NCBI GenBank assembly: GCA_023391285.1
Contig: JAEWBF010000116.1
Coordinates: 1 to 31,582, forward strand
Length of the DNA: 31,582 bases
Origin: Verrucomicrobiota bacterium
GTDB taxonomy: Bacteria; Verrucomicrobiota; Verrucomicrobiia; Opitutales; Opitutaceae
Direction: 5' to 3'
The notes below the pieces were generated by a model. The model did not search any database. It was not told where the DNA came from and saw only the letters and a list, made by a program, of their open reading frames with translations. Each line of letters begins with the position of its first letter. Position 1 is the first letter of the stretch. Of this stretch, positions 14,614-22,591 are shown piece after piece. A program made the translations under genes and the position numbers.

Positions 14614-15225
14614 TTACGCCGTCGCCGTCGCGAAATACGGCAGCTTGCCCGCCGTGTCCTTCACCGTCGGCAAACCTTCGAGCAACTCGCCGATCGGATC
14701 CCAACGACCGTTCACCAGCGCATCGCGCGCCGATTCACGTTGCGTGATCTTCACCGTCTGCCCGGCGAAACGGACTTCGAGCTTCTCGAGATCGATCGTG
14801 ACTTCCGTCGACGGATCCTTCTCCACCGCCGCCGCGATCTTTGCGATGTCTTCGCGGCTCGCCGACACACACGGAATCCCCAGACCCGTGCTGTTGCCGA
14901 AAAAGATCTCCGCAAAATTCTCCGCGATCACCGCCTTGAAGCCGTATTTCTGAATCGCCTGCGGCGCATGCTCGCGCGACGACCCGCAGCCGAAATTCGA
15001 ACCCGACAACAAGATCGTCGCGCCCTTGAACCGCGGATCGTTCAACGGGTGCTCCTTGTCCGTGCCGTCCGCATTCTTGCGCACGTCATAGAACAGGAAT
15101 TCGCCGAGACCGTCGAAGGTCACGCACTTCATGAAGCGCGCCGGGATGATGCGGTCCGTATCAATGTCATTGCCCGGCACGCTCACCGCGCGACCGGTCA
15201 CTTGGGTAATTTTTTCGAGAGCCAT
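14614..15225 (-). CDS. leuD: 3-isopropylmalate dehydratase small subunit
   Basis: LeuD pairs with LeuC to isomerise 2-isopropylmalate to 3-isopropylmalate in leucine biosynthesis. The 203-residue length is typical. Recognisable segments are GNDIDTDRIIPARFMK near the N-terminus, the GSNFGCGSSREHAPQAI loop that shapes substrate specificity, and NSTGLGIPC. The start at 15225 (MALEKITQVTG) is preferred; an in-frame extension to 15363 would run back into leuC and through an inverted repeat. It is separated from leuC by about 100 bases holding a large inverted repeat, and ends at a strong terminator. Confidence 0.96.
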   Translation of the reverse strand: MALEKITQVTGRAVSVPGNDIDTDRIIPARFMKCVTFDGLGEFLFYDVRKNADGTDKEHPLNDPRFKGATILLSGSNFGCGSSREHAPQAIQKYGFKAVIAENFAEIFFGNSTGLGIPCVSASREDIAKIAAAVEKDPSTEVTIDLEKLEVRFAGQTVKITQRESARDALVNGRWDPIGELLEGLPTVKDTAGKLPYFATATA

Positions 15226-15242
15226 TTTAGGAGGGTTTAGTT

Positions 15243-15310
15243 GCCCGCGAATCACGCGAAAACTCGCGAACTCACCAGGCGCTTTCGTTTGTTTCGCGTG
15301 TTTGGCGGGC
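15243..15310. repeat. Large imperfect inverted repeat between leuC and leuD
   Basis: Outer arms GCCCGC (15243-15248) and GCGGGC (15305-15310), then inner arms CACGCGAAA (15253-15261) and TTTCGCGTG (15292-15300), pair perfectly, separated by 4-base unpaired steps and a roughly 30-base loop that repeats CGCGAA words. It occupies most of the leuC-leuD gap. It may be a dispersed repeat, an mRNA processing stem or an attenuator-like structure setting the subunit ratio. Confidence 0.6.
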
Positions 15311-15328
15311 CGTAAGGATTGTTCGCGC

Positions 15329-16747
15329 TTAGTTCTGGCTGACACCGAACACTTCACGCGCATCGGCCACCTGCCCGGTCACCGCCGCCGCCGCGACCAT
15401 CACCGGACTCATCAATATCGTGCGTCCCGTCGGGCTGCCTTGGCGGCCCTTGAAATTACGATTCGAGGAACTCGCACACAGCTGCTCGCCGATGAGTTTG
15501 TCGGGATTCATCGCCAAACACATCGAGCAACCCGCCGCGCGCCACTCGAAGCCGGCCTCACTCAAAATCTTGTCGAGCCCCAGCTTCTCGCATTGCAACG
15601 CCACGATCTGCGACCCCGGCACCGCGATCGCCTTCACACCCGGCGCCACGCGCTTTCCCCGGATGAACTTCGCCACCTCTTGGAAATCGCTCAGACGTCC
15701 GTTCGTGCACGACCCGAGAAACGCCACATCGATCTTCGTGCCTTTGATCGGCGCGCCCGGCTGCAGCTTCATGTAAGCCAGCGCCTCTTCGATGTTCGCC
15801 TTCTCGTCCGTGTCCTTCGCCTTCGTCGGATCCGGAATCTGTTCGTTGATCGAGATGCCTTGGCCCGGATTGATACCCCACGTGACCGTCGGCGCGATCT
15901 CGCCCGCATTGATCTTCACGACGTCGTCATAGTGACAGCCCGCATCACTCGCGACCGCGCGCCAGCGCGCCACCGCCGCATCCCATTCCGCGCCTTTCGG
16001 CGAATACGGACGGCCTTTCAAATACTCAAAGGTCGTGTCGTCCGGATTCACATAGCCGACGCGCGCACCGCCTTCGATCGACATGTTACAGACCGTCATC
16101 CGCTCTTCCATCGTGAAGCGGTCGAACACCTCGCCCGCGTATTCGTAGGCGAAACCCGTTCCACCGTTCACGCCGAGCGTCTTGATGATGTGCAGGATCA
16201 CGTCCTTCGCATACACGCCCGGACGCAGCTTTCCGTTCACTTCGATCCGGCGCACCTTCAACGGCGCCAGCGCCATCGTCTGCGTCGCCAGCACGTCACG
16301 CACCTGACTCGTGCCAATGCCGAAAGCGATCGCGCCAAACGCGCCGTGCGTGCTCGTGTGCGAGTCACCGCACGCGATCGTCGTGCCCGGCTGCGTGATG
16401 CCCTGCTCCGGCCCCACGATGTGCACGATGCCTTGCTTGCCCGTCGAACGGTCGAAAAACGTGATGCCGAACTCCGCGCAGTTCTTCCGCAACTCGTCCA
16501 TCATCGCCTGCGCGAGCGGATCGCGATACGGCTCCACAAACTGATCCGTCGGCACGATGTGGTCGACCGTGGCGAAGGTCCGTTGCGGAAACGCCACCTT
16601 CAATCCGAGATCGCGCAACATCCCGAACGCCTGCGGGCTCGTGACTTCGTGAATCAAATGCGTGCCGATCAGCAACTGCGTCTGCCCGTTCGCGAGCTTT
16701 CGCACGGTGTGCGTATCCCAGACTTTCTGAAAGAGTGACTTGGCCAT
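15329..16747 (-). CDS. leuC: 3-isopropylmalate dehydratase large subunit
   Basis: LeuC is the [4Fe-4S] aconitase-family subunit of isopropylmalate isomerase. Cluster ligands are C347 (FLGSCTNGRLSDF) and C407 with C410 (GCSMCLAMNPD). Other family marks are DHIVPTDQ near the N-terminus, GDSHTSTHGAFGAIAFGIGTS (128-148) and SSNRNFKGRQG (427-437). The start at 16747 (MAKSLFQKVWD) gives the standard 472 residues; a start 7 codons earlier is possible but less typical. It heads the leuCD operon and is divergent from a LysR-family gene, which may regulate it. Confidence 0.97.
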   Translation of the reverse strand: MAKSLFQKVWDTHTVRKLANGQTQLLIGTHLIHEVTSPQAFGMLRDLGLKVAFPQRTFATVDHIVPTDQFVEPYRDPLAQAMMDELRKNCAEFGITFFDRSTGKQGIVHIVGPEQGITQPGTTIACGDSHTSTHGAFGAIAFGIGTSQVRDVLATQTMALAPLKVRRIEVNGKLRPGVYAKDVILHIIKTLGVNGGTGFAYEYAGEVFDRFTMEERMTVCNMSIEGGARVGYVNPDDTTFEYLKGRPYSPKGAEWDAAVARWRAVASDAGCHYDDVVKINAGEIAPTVTWGINPGQGISINEQIPDPTKAKDTDEKANIEEALAYMKLQPGAPIKGTKIDVAFLGSCTNGRLSDFQEVAKFIRGKRVAPGVKAIAVPGSQIVALQCEKLGLDKILSEAGFEWRAAGCSMCLAMNPDKLIGEQLCASSSNRNFKGRQGSPTGRTILMSPVMVAAAAVTGQVADAREVFGVSQN

Positions 16748-16763
16748 GATGATTGAGGTAAGC

Positions 16764-16817
16764 GGCAAACGTTCGTGCCTGCCGTTTGGAAAGCGCCCAC
16801 CCTACCAGAACGTTGCC
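16764..16817. promoter_or_regulatory. Inverted repeat in the leuC-LysR divergent promoter region
   Basis: GGCAAACGTTC (16764-16774) and GAACGTTGCC (16808-16817) are inverted copies differing by one inserted A, with centres about 43 bases apart, or four helical turns. Such spaced half-sites fit a LysR-type tetramer, which would control its own gene and leuCD. The stretch between them includes a GGTAGGGTGGGCG word on the minus strand. Confidence 0.4.
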
Positions 16818-16848
16818 ATAACGGGAAATACTTCTTTCGCTGCCTGTG

Positions 16849-17772
16849 ATGCCGCGTGAGTATCACCTGCCGTTCGAGCTTCGCCACCTCGTTTACTTCC
16901 GCGAGGTCGCCACCCAGCTCCATTTTCGCAAAGCCGCGGAAACGCTCGCCATCGCCCAACCCGCGCTGAGTCGCGCCATTGCTCAGCTCGAAACCGCACT
17001 CGGCGCCGACCTCCTCAACCGCACCCGCCGCGGGGTCGAAATCACCCCCGCCGGCCAGCTGCTGCTCGATCGCATCGAACCGCTCCTCCGCGCCCTCGCC
17101 TCCATCCCCGCCGAAGTCCAAGCCCTCACATCCGGCCAGATCGGACACATCCGGGTCGCATTCACCGGCCTCGCCATGGCCACCGTCCTCCCCGGCATCC
17201 TCCGCGAATTCAACCAGCGGTTTCCCGGCGTCCGCGTCGAACTCAACGAATCGCCGACGTCCATCCAACTCGCCGCTCTCGAATCCGGCGATCTCGCCTG
17301 CGGCTTCTTCCATCCCGACGCTCCTACACCTCATCTCCACACCCGGCTCCTCCTGCGCGAGCGCAACGGCGTCCTGCTCCCCGCCAGTCATCCCCTCGCC
17401 TCGCGCCCTCACCTCCAACTCCGCGATCTCGCCACCACCCCGTTCGTTGTTTTCCCTCGCACGCACAATCCCGGCTACTACGACCGCATCCTCGCGGCTT
17501 TCACCCGCGCCGGTCTCAGCCCGCGCATCGCCGAAGAAGTCTGGCCGCGCGCCAACGCCGTCGGTCTCGTCCGCGCCGGCTTGGGCGCCACCTTCATGAC
17601 ACCTTCGGAAGCCCAACACCTTCCGCCCGAAGTAATCTTCCGCCCGCTCGAAGGCCCCACCCCCGAAAGCCGCCTCGTCATTGGCTGGCGCAAATCCCCG
17701 CCACCCGACGCCGCCCTCGCCGCGTTTATCCAAGTCGCCACAGCTGCACCCGCGGAATCCTCGCGGACCTGA
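16849..17772 (+). CDS. LysR-family transcriptional regulator
   Basis: The 307-residue length and layout are standard. An N-terminal winged helix-turn-helix (about 8-67) has LVYFREVATQLHFRKAAETL, then IAQPALSRAIAQLETALGADL and NRTRRGVEITPAG. A periplasmic-binding-protein-like effector domain follows from about residue 95 (GHIRVAFTGLAMATVLPGIL). ATG 16849 is chosen over the GTG one codon before it. The gene is divergent from leuC with about 100 bases between starts, the usual position of a LysR regulator relative to its target. The co-inducer is unknown; a leucine pathway intermediate would be a natural guess. The C-terminal tail is Pro/Ala-rich. Confidence 0.93.
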   Translation: MPREYHLPFELRHLVYFREVATQLHFRKAAETLAIAQPALSRAIAQLETALGADLLNRTRRGVEITPAGQLLLDRIEPLLRALASIPAEVQALTSGQIGHIRVAFTGLAMATVLPGILREFNQRFPGVRVELNESPTSIQLAALESGDLACGFFHPDAPTPHLHTRLLLRERNGVLLPASHPLASRPHLQLRDLATTPFVVFPRTHNPGYYDRILAAFTRAGLSPRIAEEVWPRANAVGLVRAGLGATFMTPSEAQHLPPEVIFRPLEGPTPESRLVIGWRKSPPPDAALAAFIQVATAAPAESSRT

Positions 17773-17841
17773 CGTCCACGTTCGAAATTTCAACTCGCGA
17801 AACACCCTCGCACCGCCGCAGCCTCTCCCCTGATTCGCATC

Positions 17842-18297
17842 ATGTCCAAATACGTCTTCCCCGCTCGCACCACCTCCGCCGAAATCGAACTCGGCACCAC
17901 CCTCCAACCGAAATTCGGCGCCGATGGCCTGATCCCCTGCATCACCCAAGACGTGCACACGGGAGAAGTGCTCATGTTTGCCTTCATGAACGCCGAGTCG
18001 CTCTCGCACACGTTGCAGACCAAGAAAGCCACCTATTGGAGCCGCTCGCGCAACAAGCTCTGGGTCAAAGGCGAGGAGTCCGGCAACGTCCAACACGTCC
18101 GCGAGCTCCGCACCGATTGCGACCAGGATGTCCTCCTCATCAAGGTCGAACAGACCGGCGCCGCCAACGCGTCCTGCCACAACGGCTACAAATCCTGTTT
18201 CTACCGCCGCCTCGCCTCCCTCGACGACGCGTCCTTGAAACTCGAATACACCGCCGAGCGGCTCTTCGACCCCGCCACGGTCTACAAGAAGAAATAA
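17842..18297 (+). CDS. hisI: Phosphoribosyl-AMP cyclohydrolase
   Basis: HisI opens the purine ring of phosphoribosyl-AMP in the third step of histidine biosynthesis. The 151-residue single-domain form (no fused HisE) shows TLQPKFGADGLIPCITQD, the core ATYWSRSRNKLWVKGEESGN (64-83), the metal-binding TDCDQDVLLIKVEQ, and the CHNGYKSCFYR zinc-region motif. It stands alone on the + strand, about 70 bases after the LysR gene, with no other his genes visible here. A GC-rich hairpin lies just downstream, between it and the convergent lpxA. Confidence 0.96.
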   Translation: MSKYVFPARTTSAEIELGTTLQPKFGADGLIPCITQDVHTGEVLMFAFMNAESLSHTLQTKKATYWSRSRNKLWVKGEESGNVQHVRELRTDCDQDVLLIKVEQTGAANASCHNGYKSCFYRRLASLDDASLKLEYTAERLFDPATVYKKK

Positions 18298-18323
18298 GCG
18301 AACGCTCCGCTTTCCGCCTCTGC

Positions 18324-18347
18324 ACGGCGCCGCTCGGTCGGCGCCGT
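18324..18347. terminator. GC-rich hairpin between hisI and lpxA
   Basis: ACGGCGCCG and CGGCGCCGT form a perfect 9-bp stem around CTCGGT, between two convergent genes. Neither side has a clean T-run (TCTGCT follows on +), so it may act as a weak bidirectional terminator. Confidence 0.5.
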
Positions 18348-18351
18348 TCTG

Positions 18352-19137
18352 CTACACCCCCGGCGCCAACCCCCGCTGGCTCGCTTTCGCAAACGCGATC
18401 ATCGCCTGAAACTCCGGCGTCGTCGCCTTCTCGTGCCCGACCAGTCGGTCCATCGCCTGCGTGCGATTCAGTCCGTCGCGATACAAAATCCGAAAGACCT
18501 GCTTCACCCGCTCCAGTTGCTCCGGCGTGTAGCCCGTCCGCTCCAACCCGATCTTGTTGAACGTTCGCACCGTCGCCGGCGCGCCATCGGCGATAAAAAA
18601 CGGCGGCAGGTCGTGCACGAGTTTCGAACACGCCGACAACATCGCGTGCGCCCCCAACCGACAGAATTGGTGCACCCCGCCATACGCGCCGATCAACACG
18701 TGATCTTCCACCACCACGTGCCCCGCGAGCCCCGCATAATTGCTCATGATCACCCGACTCCCCACCACGCAGTCATGAGCGATGTGACTGTAAGCCAGGA
18801 TCGTATTATCCGATCCGACCGTCGTGAACTCCCCATCGAACGTCGCCGCATGCACGCTCACGTATTCGCGAAACACATTCCGATCGCCAATTCGCACGCC
18901 TGGATTCCCGCCCTTGTATTTCAAATCCTGCGTCTTCCCGCCTATGCACGCATACGGAAAAATCTCACAACCCGCGCCCACCACCGTATTCCCCTCCACC
19001 GTCGCGTGATGATGCAACCGCGTGCCGGCGCCGATCCGCACGCCGTCTCCAATAAACGCATACGCCCCCACCTCGACGTCTGCGGCCAGCTCCGCGCCGG
19101 ATTCGACAATCGCCGTGGGATGAATTTTCGCGCTCAT
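18352..19137 (-). CDS. lpxA: UDP-N-acetylglucosamine O-acyltransferase
   Basis: LpxA adds a hydroxyacyl chain to UDP-GlcNAc, the first step of lipid A synthesis. The 261-residue length fits. The N-terminal two-thirds is a left-handed beta-helix of hexapeptide repeats (VEVGAYAFIGDGVRIGAG and following). The catalytic histidine is H121 in SHIAHDCVVG, and GGKTQDLKYKGG and the GAYGGVHQFCRLG segment are typical. The C-terminal helical region contains NKIGLERTGY. The start at 19137 (MSAKIHPTAIV) follows the lpxC-fabZ stop by 10 bases, so the two genes are cotranscribed. Confidence 0.96.
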   Translation of the reverse strand: MSAKIHPTAIVESGAELAADVEVGAYAFIGDGVRIGAGTRLHHHATVEGNTVVGAGCEIFPYACIGGKTQDLKYKGGNPGVRIGDRNVFREYVSVHAATFDGEFTTVGSDNTILAYSHIAHDCVVGSRVIMSNYAGLAGHVVVEDHVLIGAYGGVHQFCRLGAHAMLSACSKLVHDLPPFFIADGAPATVRTFNKIGLERTGYTPEQLERVKQVFRILYRDGLNRTQAMDRLVGHEKATTPEFQAMIAFAKASQRGLAPGV

Positions 19138-19147
19138 GGATCCGCCG

Positions 19148-20485
19148 TCAGGCGTTCGTTCCGTTTTCGACCACCGCAAACATCAACTCGGCCGACGACA
19201 CCACATTGCCGCCGACGGTGCAGGTCGCTTCCGCCGACGCGAGTTTGTTGCCGCGCACTTTCACCAGCTTGCAATTGATCACCAGCTGATCGCCCGGCCG
19301 CACCGGCCGACGAAACTTCACCTTGTCCACGCTCATCAGGAAGGGCGTTTTTCCTTCCGCCGATCCGAGCCTCAGCAGCATGATGCCCGACGCCTGCGCC
19401 ATCGCTTCGATCTGCAACACGCCCGGCATCACCGGCTCACCCGGGTAGTGCCCCTGGAAATACGGCTCGTTGATCGTCACGTTCTTGATCGCAACGAGTT
19501 CGCCCTCGCCAATGAACTCGATCACGCGATCCACCATCAGAAACGGATAACGGTGCGGGATCGTCTCGATGATCCGCTTGATATCGAGCGACGTTTCGTG
19601 CGGCTGCAACGCCTTCGGCTGCGCCGCCGGCTTCTTCTTCGTCCCCGCCTTCTTCCGCTCCTGCAATTTCTCGAACAACGCCTTCGTCAAATCCGCGTTG
19701 ATCGCATGCCCCGGCCGCGTCGCCACGATGTGCGCCTTCAACGGCAGCCCGAGCAACAGCACGTCGCCGATGATATCCAAAATCTTGTGACGCACGAACT
19801 CGTCTTTGAACCGCAACGGCTCTTTCGAGATGATCTTGTCGCCGCGAATCACCACCGCGCAATCCAGCGAGCCACCCTTGATCTTCCCGAGTTTCAACAA
19901 TTCCTCGATGTCCTCGTAGATCGTGAAGGTCCGCGCCGCCGCGATCTGCGTCATGTAGGATTCCGGATCGATCGTCAGCGAAAGATGCTGCGTGTGGATC
20001 CCGCGATCGTCGGCCGACGTGCACGAGATCTTCAGCTCGCTCGCCGGCAGCGCGATGATGGATGAATTCCCGCGCGTCACCGACACCGGCGCATCCAACT
20101 CGAAATACTCCCGCTCCGCCTCCTGCTCCACCGGCTCACCCTGCAAAATCAGATTCACAAACGGCCGCGCCGATCCGTCCAGAATGGGCGGCTCCGACGC
20201 ATCCATCTCGATCACCACATTGTCCACACCACATCCGTGCAACGCACTCAACACGTGCTCGACCGTATGGATCTTCGCATGCCCGTCCTGAATCGTCGTG
20301 GCCCGCACGAGATCCGTCACCTGATCGACCCGCGGCCGCAGCTCCGGCGCGCCATTCAGGTCGACTCGTTTAAACACAATGCCGTGCCCCGCCGGCGCCG
20401 GCTTGATGGTGAGCGTGACCGTCTCCCCAGTGTGCAGCGCACTGCCTTTGATCGAAACTTCACGCGCAAGGGTGCGTTGCTTCAT
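19148..20485 (-). CDS. lpxC-fabZ: LpxC-FabZ bifunctional fusion
   Basis: The 445-residue protein joins two enzymes. Residues 1-278 are LpxC, the zinc UDP-3-O-acyl-GlcNAc deacetylase that commits to lipid A synthesis: H77 (TVEHVLSALHG), H233 and D237 (VRHKILDIIGD) bind zinc, and H260 is in RPGHAINAD. A Lys/Pro-rich linker (about 279-300) leads to FabZ, the 3-hydroxyacyl-ACP dehydratase: IPHRYPFLMVDRV, then catalytic H346 (FQGHYPGEPVMPG) and E360 (LQIEAMAQASG). The fusion puts an enzyme that consumes 3-hydroxyacyl-ACP in fatty acid synthesis on the same chain as one in lipid A synthesis. It is known from Bacteroidetes and some Verrucomicrobia. ATG 20485 is chosen over a GTG three codons upstream. 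lpxA follows directly. Confidence 0.97.
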   Translation of the reverse strand: MKQRTLAREVSIKGSALHTGETVTLTIKPAPAGHGIVFKRVDLNGAPELRPRVDQVTDLVRATTIQDGHAKIHTVEHVLSALHGCGVDNVVIEMDASEPPILDGSARPFVNLILQGEPVEQEAEREYFELDAPVSVTRGNSSIIALPASELKISCTSADDRGIHTQHLSLTIDPESYMTQIAAARTFTIYEDIEELLKLGKIKGGSLDCAVVIRGDKIISKEPLRFKDEFVRHKILDIIGDVLLLGLPLKAHIVATRPGHAINADLTKALFEKLQERKKAGTKKKPAAQPKALQPHETSLDIKRIIETIPHRYPFLMVDRVIEFIGEGELVAIKNVTINEPYFQGHYPGEPVMPGVLQIEAMAQASGIMLLRLGSAEGKTPFLMSVDKVKFRRPVRPGDQLVINCKLVKVRGNKLASAEATCTVGGNVVSSAELMFAVVENGTNA

Positions 20486-20489
20486 GGAT

Positions 20490-20502
20490 GACACTTAGTG
20501 TC
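20490..20502. promoter_or_regulatory. Perfect 13-bp palindrome in front of lpxC-fabZ
   Basis: GACACT-T-AGTGTC lies 5-17 bases upstream of the lpxC-fabZ start in the divergent region shared with efp. It is a candidate operator or leader stem. No regulator can be named. Confidence 0.35.
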
Positions 20503-20602
20503 GGCAGCCGCCTCACGCCAGCGCAAGCGCGGAGATGGCCCCAACAGCTCTCGCGATTTCAGTGCAGAAACACTCCGGAATTTTGCCGACCGGCCCGCGG
20601 CC

Positions 20603-20608
20603 TTGACA
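20603..20608 (+). promoter_or_regulatory. Consensus -35 box in the efp upstream region
   Basis: TTGACA is a perfect -35 hexamer 57 bases upstream of the efp start. No good -10 is found 16-18 bases downstream (the best is CACTCT), so this is a weak promoter call. Confidence 0.3.
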
Positions 20609-20664
20609 GACGCAAACCCGTTTCCCCACTCTCGACCCTCCCTCATCCGACAACTCATTCCTCC

Positions 20665-21222
20665 ATGCCCGCAGCTAACGACATTCGCAGAGGCCAAGTG
20701 ATCAAATTCAACGGCGAGCCCCACCTCGTCATGGAGACGCAGCACCGCACCCCCGGAAACCTGCGCGCCTTCGTCCAGATCAAGATGCGCAATCTTCGCT
20801 ACGGCAAAGCGCTCGATCAACGGTTCGCCTCCACCGACACCATCGAAGTCCTTCCCACCGAGAAAAAGACGCTGGAATTCAGCTACGCCGATCGCGACAC
20901 CTACGCGTTCATGGATCCCGAGACGTTCGAGCAAATCGAACTCACCGCTCAGACCCTTGGCGATACGATCAGCTACCTGACGCCCGGCGGCAAAGTGGAT
21001 GTCCTCTTCGTCGACGAGCGCCCGCTCTCGATCGATCTTCCGTCGACCGTGTCCCTTAAAGTCGTCGAATCCGCCGACGGCGTGAAGGGCGACACCGCGA
21101 GCAACGTGCAAAAACCCGCCAAGCTCGAAACCGGCCTTGTCGTGCAAGTCCCGCTCTTCATCAAGGAAGGCGAGATCATCAAAATTAGCACCGCCGACGG
21201 CTCCTACCTCGGCCGCAGCTAA
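20665..21222 (+). CDS. efp: Elongation factor P (Asn-type loop tip)
   Basis: EF-P binds stalled ribosomes between the P and E sites and relieves proline-induced stalling. The 185-residue, three-beta-barrel protein is full length: an N-terminal KOW-like domain (MPAANDIRRGQVIKFNGEPH), the middle OB domain (KTLEFSYADRDTYAFMDPET) and the C-terminal OB domain ending TGLVVQVPLFIKEGEIIKI and STADGSYLGRS. The domain I loop that reaches the peptidyl-tRNA reads TPGNLRAF (29-36). The position of E. coli lysine 34 (PGKGQAF) is occupied by N32, so lysine-directed modification cannot occur at that site. The start at 20665 fits the family N-terminus. The gene is divergent from lpxC-fabZ. Confidence 0.96.
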   Translation: MPAANDIRRGQVIKFNGEPHLVMETQHRTPGNLRAFVQIKMRNLRYGKALDQRFASTDTIEVLPTEKKTLEFSYADRDTYAFMDPETFEQIELTAQTLGDTISYLTPGGKVDVLFVDERPLSIDLPSTVSLKVVESADGVKGDTASNVQKPAKLETGLVVQVPLFIKEGEIIKISTADGSYLGRS

Positions 21223-21250
21223 TCTCGCCGCCAGACTTCCACTCAACTCC

Positions 21251-21275
21251 GCCCGCGGTTCCCCGCGGGCTTTTT
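21251..21275 (+). terminator. Rho-independent terminator of efp
   Basis: GCCCGCGG and CCGCGGGC form a perfect 8-bp stem around TTCC, followed by TTTTTGTTTT, 29 bases past the efp stop. Confidence 0.93.
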
Positions 21276-21345
21276 GTTTTCCTCCATCCTGGCGTTCGCC
21301 GGTTGCGCTCGCCGCCCAACGCCGCCTCGCACCCGCCCGCCCGGC

Positions 21346-21990
21346 TCACTCCAGCGCCGTCACCGCATCCCGATACGACTGCTCCGAACCGTCCACGGAG
21401 TTCGCCGAACACCGCAGATCGCGCAGCAACCCGTCCCCCACGCCGTAAATCCAACCGTGCACCGTCAGCGGTTGCCCGCGGGCCCACGCGTCTCGAACAA
21501 TCGTCGTCTCGCAGAGATTCTTCACCTGCTCCACGACATTCAACTCGCACAAGCGGGCATGCCGCGAGGTCTCGTCCGGCAACGAACACACGCAACGGTC
21601 ATGCTTCACCTTCACGTCTTTCACGTGACGCAGCCAGTTGTCCGCCAGCCCCACCCGCTCACAGCGCAGCACCGCACGCACACCACCGCAGCCATAGTGG
21701 CCGACCACCATGACGTGTTTCACTTTCAACACGTCCACCGCGAACTGCAGCACGCTCAGGCAATTCAGATCTGTGTGCACCACCACGTTTGCGATGTTGC
21801 GATGCACAAACACTTCGCCCGGCAAAAGCCCCATGATCTCGTTCGCCGGCACCCGGCTGTCCGAACATCCGATCCACAAATACTCCGGGCTCTGCTGCCG
21901 CGACAGTTTCTCAAAAAAACGGGGATCTCTCGTCGTGATTTCTTCAGCCCAGGCCCTGTTCTGCTCGAAGAGATGCGTCAGCGTATCCAT
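21346..21990 (-). CDS. Beta-class carbonic anhydrase
   Basis: This enzyme interconverts CO2 and bicarbonate. The 214-residue protein matches the E. coli Can type: zinc ligands C42, H98 and C101, the Asp-Arg dyad D44/R46 in GCSDSRVPA, and GHYGCGGV. Segments VFVHRNIANVV and HGWIYGVGDGLL are conserved. I choose the ATG at 21990 (MDTLTHLFEQN); ATGs at 22005 and 22032 are in frame but would add residues uncommon in the family. There is no signal peptide, so it is cytoplasmic. It lies 99 bases downstream of the glyoxalase-fold gene on the same strand. Confidence 0.95.
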   Translation of the reverse strand: MDTLTHLFEQNRAWAEEITTRDPRFFEKLSRQQSPEYLWIGCSDSRVPANEIMGLLPGEVFVHRNIANVVVHTDLNCLSVLQFAVDVLKVKHVMVVGHYGCGGVRAVLRCERVGLADNWLRHVKDVKVKHDRCVCSLPDETSRHARLCELNVVEQVKNLCETTIVRDAWARGQPLTVHGWIYGVGDGLLRDLRCSANSVDGSEQSYRDAVTALE

Positions 21991-22089
21991 GCGTATCCGC
22001 CGCATGGTTTGCGCGCCAGGCTCGTTGTCCACCCTCGATTTTGCAACGCGCCAACACCCTCACAGCCCGACGCCCACGCCGAGAGAACC

Positions 22090-22512
22090 TCACAACTGCA
22101 GGCTCTTCGGCGTATACTCCATCAACTCGATATCGTTCCCGTCCGGATCCTTGATCCACGCCTGCTTCGAATGATCCATCCCGACTTTGATCGGACGCAC
22201 CTTGATGCCTTTCGCCTCCAACCGCGCGACTTCCTCCTCCAACCCGATCACTTCAAAACACAGATGCCGGTAATGCGTGTCGCCGTGCCCACGTAACGGC
22301 TGCACCGTCCCACCCCATTGCTTCACCGCGCCTCTCTGATCGAAGATTTCGACAAACGTCATCTCGCCCGTCGCGAAGTAATACCCGAAGGCAAAGCCAT
22401 CGTCGTTGTGCATCTTGAACTGAATCGGGAAGCCCAACACGTCGCGATAAAACGCGATCATGGTGTCGATCTGGTCGGTAAACAAACAGCAGTGCGCAAG
22501 TTTGCGGATCAT
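22090..22512 (-). CDS. Glyoxalase/VOC-family protein
   Basis: A 140-residue protein with two beta-alpha-beta-beta-beta modules of the vicinal oxygen chelate fold: MIRKLAHCCLFTDQIDTMIAFYRDVLGFP and HYRHLCFEVIGLEEEVARL, ending WIKDPDGNDIELMEY. Candidate metal ligands are H7, a glutamate in MTFVEIFDQ, a histidine in HYRHLCFEV and the glutamate in DIELMEY, the spacing used by glyoxalase I-like enzymes. The start at 22512 is placed at the family N-terminus; an in-frame extension to 22641 reads through the intergenic inverted repeat. The substrate is not predictable: glyoxalase I, a dioxygenase or a resistance-type protein are all possible. Confidence 0.88.
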   Translation of the reverse strand: MIRKLAHCCLFTDQIDTMIAFYRDVLGFPIQFKMHNDDGFAFGYYFATGEMTFVEIFDQRGAVKQWGGTVQPLRGHGDTHYRHLCFEVIGLEEEVARLEAKGIKVRPIKVGMDHSKQAWIKDPDGNDIELMEYTPKSLQL

Positions 22513-22591
22513 GGGGAGGGGTGTTTGGGGAACGGCAGCAGGACGCAGCCGCCGAGTGGGGGATGCACCAAGTAAAAAGAAATCCCGCGGC

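Noticed and set aside
13132..15240. 702-codon Arg/His-rich frame on +
   Set aside because: Shadow of the VWA and leuD genes. It crosses the terminator at 14564 and the operator array.
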